Shown in pieces: positions 38,601-42,163 of a stretch of DNA of 42,163 nucleotides; positions within the stretch are counted from its first letter, which is position 1, and every line of letters begins with the position of its first letter. The DNA is from Acidimicrobiaceae bacterium (lineage in GTDB: Bacteria > Actinomycetota > Acidimicrobiia > Acidimicrobiales > RAAP-2). Under the pieces are notes generated by a model. That model was not told the origin of the DNA. It saw nothing but the letters and a program-made list of their open reading frames with translations, and did no database searches. A program made the translations under genes and the position numbers. The DNA is taken from positions 1 through 42,163 of the forward strand of contig PLRX01000053.1 of assembly GCA_003164095.1 (NCBI GenBank), written 5' to 3'.

Positions 38601-40561
38601 CGACAGCTGTGGCTCCACCGCTCCTCGAGGACACCCAGCTCGGGCCCAAGGCCGGTGGCTTCTACCGGTACCAGAACATCTGGACGGGCCTCGGGTTCGG
38701 CATCTTCCTGGGCTTCGTCGCCTGGCTCGTGTCCCACGCGACCGTCCAGGGCTCCAACTGGGGTACGGACATGGTGGTCACCTGCACCATGGTCGCCTGG
38801 GTCGTGGGCTTCAACATCGGGATGGGCACGTTCAACGCCCCGATCCACTGGATACTGGGCCACGACCAGACCCACGAGGACGAACTCTACGCCGCCGGTG
38901 TCGGCCAGGGCAGCTCGCGCTACCTGAAGTTCTGCACGGACCACAAGGTCGTCGGCACCCAGTACCTCGTCCTGGTGATGGTGCTCTTCGGTGTGGGCGG
39001 CACCCTGGCCATGATGATCCGCACCCAGCTGATCACCCCGCACTCGTCGTTCCTCGACCCGCAGACGTACAACGCCATCGTGACCATCCACGGCATGGTG
39101 ATGATCATCGCCACCATCATCATGGTGTCGGGCCCCTTCGCCAACTTCATCATGCCGATCATGATCGGCGCCAAGGACATGGCGTTCCCCCGGCTCAACG
39201 CCATGAGCTTCTGGGTCGTGGTCTCCGCTGTCCCGTGCCTGCTGGCGACGTTCTTCCTCGGTGGCGTCAATGCCGGCTGGACCACCTACGCCCCGCTGTC
39301 CGTGCAGGCACCGGCGGCCATGGACGCCTTCGCCATGACCATCATCACCTTCGTGGTGTCGGTGACCGTCGCCGGGGTCAACACCATCGTGACCGTCGTC
39401 ACGATGCGGGCCAAGGGCATGACCATGGGGCGTCTACCCATCTTCACCTGGGGGACGGTCGTCGGCGGGGCCCTCGGGCTCTACGCCATGCCGGCCTTCC
39501 TGGCGGTCATGACCATGATGATCACGGACCGGGCGACCGGCACCTCGTTCTTCGTCCCCGAGGTGGGCGGGTCGCAGTGGCTCTACGAGAACATCTTCTG
39601 GATCATGGGCCATCCCGAGGTCTACGTCATCCTCCTACCGCCGGTCGCGGCCGTGTTGGAGATCGCCAGCACCTTCGCCCGTAAACCGGTGTTCGGCTAC
39701 AAGGTGGCCATCGCCGGGTTCGTGGCCATCGCCGCGCTGTCGATCATGGTGTGGGCGCACCACATGTTCACCACCGGATGGGCGCCCAACCTGGCCGCGC
39801 CGTTCATGCTCACGACCGAGCTGATTTCGATCCCCACCGGCATCATCTTCCTCTGCACGATCGGGACGTTGTGGAAGGGCAGTATCTGGACCCGATTGCC
39901 GATGTGGTTCGTCTACCTCTTCGTCTGGAACTTCATCATCGGTGGTGTGACGGGCATCTATCTGTCCGACGTGCCGGCCGACCAGTTCTTCCACGGCGAC
40001 ATGTTCGTGACCGCCCACTTCCACTACACGTTATTGGGCGGCGCCATGATCGGGGCGACGGCTGCGGTCTGCTACTGGTTCCCGAAGGTCAGCGGCCGAA
40101 TGCTCAACGAACGGGTCGGCAAGGTGGCCTTCTGGATGATCGCCATCGGAATCCAGGTGACGTACTTCGGCCAGTTCTGGGAGGGCTTCCAGGGCATGGC
40201 CCGCCGGATCGCGTACTACAACCCGCACTACGAGACGGCCAACCAGATGTCGACGGCCGGCGCCTACCTGCTCATGGCGGGGTGGCTCGTGTTCCTCTAC
40301 ATGATGATCAACGGCTGGCGGCACGGGAAGATCGCCCCCGCCAATCCGTGGCACGCGAAGACGCTCGAGTGGAAGGTGCCGACCCCGGTGCCGCTCGAGA
40401 ACTTCCTGGTCGACCCCGTTGTCACCTCCGATCCCTATACCTATGGCGAAGGCGTGCCGGACGGGCAGGAGGTGCCGGAGTCGGCGCCCGCTCCCGAACC
40501 GGAGCTGGTGCCGGCAGGCTCGGCCCCGGGTGACCAGATCGATGCCGGAGGAGCGAGCTGA
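38597..40561 (+). CDS. ctaD: Cytochrome c oxidase subunit I
   Basis: 654-residue catalytic subunit of a haem-copper oxidase, 12-plus helices. Haem a ligand in VTIHGMVM (H165) and HFHYT (H474/H476), CuB ligands in GHPEVY (H339, cross-linked Y343) and WAHHM (H388, H389), D-channel glutamate E341 and aspartate in AKDMAFPRLN. This is A1-type by HPEVY. Against the canonical PTGVKIFSW, the sequence reads PTGIIFLCT, so the K-channel lysine is I417. The usual serine-histidine pair after the CuB helix reads LE (E355). The C-terminal 60 residues are Pro/Glu-rich. AAAGGG precedes GTG 38597 by 7 nt. Overlaps ctaE by one base. Confidence 0.96.
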   Translation: MTTAVAPPLLEDTQLGPKAGGFYRYQNIWTGLGFGIFLGFVAWLVSHATVQGSNWGTDMVVTCTMVAWVVGFNIGMGTFNAPIHWILGHDQTHEDELYAAGVGQGSSRYLKFCTDHKVVGTQYLVLVMVLFGVGGTLAMMIRTQLITPHSSFLDPQTYNAIVTIHGMVMIIATIIMVSGPFANFIMPIMIGAKDMAFPRLNAMSFWVVVSAVPCLLATFFLGGVNAGWTTYAPLSVQAPAAMDAFAMTIITFVVSVTVAGVNTIVTVVTMRAKGMTMGRLPIFTWGTVVGGALGLYAMPAFLAVMTMMITDRATGTSFFVPEVGGSQWLYENIFWIMGHPEVYVILLPPVAAVLEIASTFARKPVFGYKVAIAGFVAIAALSIMVWAHHMFTTGWAPNLAAPFMLTTELISIPTGIIFLCTIGTLWKGSIWTRLPMWFVYLFVWNFIIGGVTGIYLSDVPADQFFHGDMFVTAHFHYTLLGGAMIGATAAVCYWFPKVSGRMLNERVGKVAFWMIAIGIQVTYFGQFWEGFQGMARRIAYYNPHYETANQMSTAGAYLLMAGWLVFLYMMINGWRHGKIAPANPWHAKTLEWKVPTPVPLENFLVDPVVTSDPYTYGEGVPDGQEVPESAPAPEPELVPAGSAPGDQIDAGGAS

Positions 40562-41277
40562 TGTCCTTCACCGAAACCGACCACGGGTCGGAGGGGCACG
40601 GGGCCCACGGCCACGGCGCAGCCGTGCCCGGTGCCGAGAACCCGGGTGGCGAGCACGAGACGGCCTTCAAGAGGGACCAGAAGGAGCGGCTGATGCTGTG
40701 GCTGCTCATCGGTGGTGACGGGCTGTTCCTCGTCCTCGAGCTCTTCACATGGTTCTATCTGCGGGCACTCAACACGAGCGGCCTGTGGAACGGGGCCAAG
40801 TGCTCGAAGGCCAACCCGTGCACCGACGGCCTGGGGAACCCGATCAACGGGCCGATCCAGAAGGCGGATCCCAAGCACGCCATCATCATTGCCGCCTGCA
40901 CCGTGATCGCTGCGGGGTTCGTGTGGATCGCCGAGTCGGCGGCCCGCCGGGACGCCGGCAAGCGGGCCGTGTCGACGGCAGCCGGGGTGGGCTTCCTGTT
41001 CCTCCTGGTGGCGCTCGGCTGGCAGATCTACCAGTTCCAGGTGCTCCCGTTCACGACCATCGACGGGGCCTACGCCTCGACGTACGAGTTCTTCATGGGC
41101 TCGACGCTGGCGCACCTGATCCTGCTCGGCTTCATCATGCTGGGGCTGTGGATCAGGGCGTCGAAGGGCCGCTATGCAGGTGCAACCTGGTACCGGGTGC
41201 GCCTGATCCGGTTCTTCGCCGTGTGGATCGCCGTGTCGACGGTCATCCTGGTCGCCGTCGGGGCGCTCTTCTACTGA
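40561..41277 (+). CDS. ctaE: Cytochrome c oxidase subunit III
   Basis: 238 residues. A His/Gly-rich N-terminus (HGSEGHGAHGHGAA) is followed by five hydrophobic helices typical of the short subunit III: LMLWLLIGGDGLFLVLELFTWFYLRAL, AIIIAACTVIAAGFVWIAE, VGFLFLLVALGWQIYQF, STLAHLILLGFIMLGLWI, RFFAVWIAVSTVILVAVGALF. A polar insert with two cysteines (AKCSKANPC) lies after helix 1. The last gene of the oxidase operon; start shares one base with the ctaD stop (TGATG). Confidence 0.93.
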   Translation: MSFTETDHGSEGHGAHGHGAAVPGAENPGGEHETAFKRDQKERLMLWLLIGGDGLFLVLELFTWFYLRALNTSGLWNGAKCSKANPCTDGLGNPINGPIQKADPKHAIIIAACTVIAAGFVWIAESAARRDAGKRAVSTAAGVGFLFLLVALGWQIYQFQVLPFTTIDGAYASTYEFFMGSTLAHLILLGFIMLGLWIRASKGRYAGATWYRVRLIRFFAVWIAVSTVILVAVGALFY

Positions 41278-41290
41278 TCGCCGGCTGACC

Positions 41291-41330
41291 GGCACTCGTC
41301 CCCTTGGAGACCGCTCCCAGGACGAGTGCC
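41291..41330. terminator. Strong bidirectional hairpin after ctaE
   Basis: Perfect 11-bp stem GGCACTCGTCC (41291-41301) and GGACGAGTGCC (41320-41330), 18-nt loop that can form a small inner stem. Located between the convergent ctaE and kdpE genes, without a U-tract. Confidence 0.75.
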
Positions 41331-41377
41331 GCCTTGCGGCCGTATGCCGGCGATTGCTCAGCCGCCGGCGATGGTGC

Positions 41378-42091
41378 TCAGGGCTCGAAGCGGTAGCCCA
41401 TGCCGGGCTCGGTGATGAAGTGGTGCGGCCGGGAGTGGTCGTCCTCGAGCTTGCGGCGCACGCGGCCCATGAGGACGCGCAGGTACTCCGTCTCCGTCTC
41501 GTACTGGGGTCCCCACACCTCGTGGAGGAGCTGCCGTTGCGACACCAGGCGGCCCGGGTTGCGGATTAGCACCTCGACGATGTCCCACTCCTTCGGCGTG
41601 AGGTGCACCTCGGCGCCGTCCTTCACCACCCGCTTGGTGTCGAGGTCCACGGTGAAGCCCTCGGCCTCGACACGGGGGTCCTGGTCGGCGCCGGGTGCCC
41701 GGCGGAGTGCGGCCCGGATGCGGGCCAGCAGCTCGTCCATCCCGAAGGGCTTGGTCACGTAGTCGTCGGCCCCGAGGTCGAGGGCCTCGACCTTGCTCAT
41801 CGACTGGTGGCGGGCCGACAGGACCAGGATCGGGACCTCGTTCCACCCCCGGATGCCCCGGATGACCTCGACACCGTCGATCCCGGGCAGGCCGAGGTCG
41901 ACCAGCACCAGGTCGGGGTGCCAGTGGGCCACCCGGTCCAGGCCCTCCTCGCCGGTGCGGGCGCCGGTCACCTCGTAGCCACGGGCGCCGAGGCTGATGG
42001 TGAGGGCCCGGAGCAACGACGGGTCGTCGTCGATCACGAGCACCCGGGACCCGGCGGCGGTCCCTTCCGGCGCACTTCCGGGCGCGGTCAC
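41378..42091 (-). CDS. kdpE: OmpR-family response regulator, KdpE-like
   Basis: 237 residues. Receiver domain with VLVIDDDPSLLRAL, phosphoacceptor D65 in LVLVDLGLPG, and YVTKPFGMDELLARIRAALRR; winged-helix effector domain with HLTPKEWDIVEVLIRNPGRLVSQRQLLHEVWG and YLRVLMGRVRRKLED...ITEPGMGYRFEP. The wording is typical of KdpE, which activates the kdpFABC potassium-uptake operon. The kdp genes themselves are not in the window. GTG 42091 overlaps the stop of the upstream gene, as usual for kdpDE. Confidence 0.9.
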   Translation of the reverse strand: MTAPGSAPEGTAAGSRVLVIDDDPSLLRALTISLGARGYEVTGARTGEEGLDRVAHWHPDLVLVDLGLPGIDGVEVIRGIRGWNEVPILVLSARHQSMSKVEALDLGADDYVTKPFGMDELLARIRAALRRAPGADQDPRVEAEGFTVDLDTKRVVKDGAEVHLTPKEWDIVEVLIRNPGRLVSQRQLLHEVWGPQYETETEYLRVLMGRVRRKLEDDHSRPHHFITEPGMGYRFEP

Positions 42092-42163
42092 GGGCGCACC
42101 TGTGCATCGTCCGCCGCAGCCTCGGCCGCATCATGGTGCGCTTCCTCGGCCGCTTCCTCGGCC
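42088..42163 (-). CDS. C-terminal tail of upstream gene, probably sensor kinase KdpD (partial)
   Basis: An open frame enters from the window edge, encodes an Ala/Glu-rich tail (AEEAAEEAHHDAAEAAADD...) and stops at a TGA overlapping the kdpE GTG. Identity as KdpD is inferred only from position; the visible residues carry no domain. Confidence 0.45.
   Translation of the reverse strand, partial: AEEAAEEAHHDAAEAAADDAQVRP

Noticed and set aside
37850-39091. Minus-strand open frame opposite coxB and ctaD
   Set aside because: Overlaps two certain genes and shows no domain; an antisense shadow.
1-42163. Mobile elements, prophage, CRISPR arrays, toxin-antitoxin or other defence genes
   Set aside because: No transposase, integrase, phage structural gene, spaced direct repeats or defence domain was seen; the single tRNA has no flanking duplication suggesting an attachment site.

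Overview
The window is high-GC, gene-dense DNA with small intergenic gaps, many GTG starts and many ATGA/GTGA start-stop overlaps. Gene content (radA-disA-carD-ispD-ispF-rlmB, ergothioneine genes, DUF2510-like and Bax inhibitor-1 proteins, CtaG-type oxidase assembly, GpgS, OtsA/OtsB) points to an actinomycete. The style of the cytochrome oxidase and several hypotheticals suggests class Acidimicrobiia; this is inference, as no 16S gene is present. It reads as chromosomal. I see no prophage, insertion sequence, CRISPR array or plasmid function.

Layout. 1-7226: housekeeping block on + : 3' end of clpC, two strong hairpins, radA, disA, then carD-ispD-ispF-rlmB, the last genes overlapping by 4 bp. 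7249-9906 (-): DUF427 protein, egtD, egtB (ergothioneine). 10186-13678: a small acidic protein, tRNA-Thr(UGU), a LytR_C-domain membrane protein, and convergent otsB and otsA (trehalose). 13752-16090: autoregulated TetR plus 14-TM-type MFS exporter. 16121-16936 (-): GpgS-like glycosyltransferase. 17013-18699: promoter, SAM riboswitch, thrC-like enzyme and a ThiS/MoaD-type sulfur carrier ending in Gly-Gly. 18787-23087: Bax inhibitor-1 family protein, P450-TetR operon with palindromic operators, EthD-domain protein, methyltransferase. 23180-30023: hexapeptide acyltransferase, patatin-like phospholipase, two adjacent poorly characterised proteins that look like degenerate PD-(D/E)XK nuclease-fold relatives, acyl-CoA synthetase, SDR. 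30183-41277: secreted IPT/TIG protein, membrane-SCO1 fusion, exported protein, CtaG, small membrane protein, CuA-like cupredoxin, then coxB-ctaD-ctaE: an aa3-type terminal oxidase locus with its copper-assembly factors. 41291-42163: terminator, kdpE and the tail of an overlapping upstream gene, probably kdpD.

Themes. Many genes appear to be leaderless: a TANNNT -10 box sits exactly 6-8 nt before the start codon (radA, disA, otsA, methyltransferase, acyltransferase, a small membrane protein and others). The most interesting candidate system is the riboswitch-thrC-MoaD cassette, which looks like a SAM-controlled, protein-thiocarboxylate route to homocysteine or a related thiol. Next are the tandem inactive-looking nuclease-fold pair and an oxidase subunit I in which the K-channel lysine is replaced by isoleucine. 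Everything here is read by eye; no alignments or searches were run.
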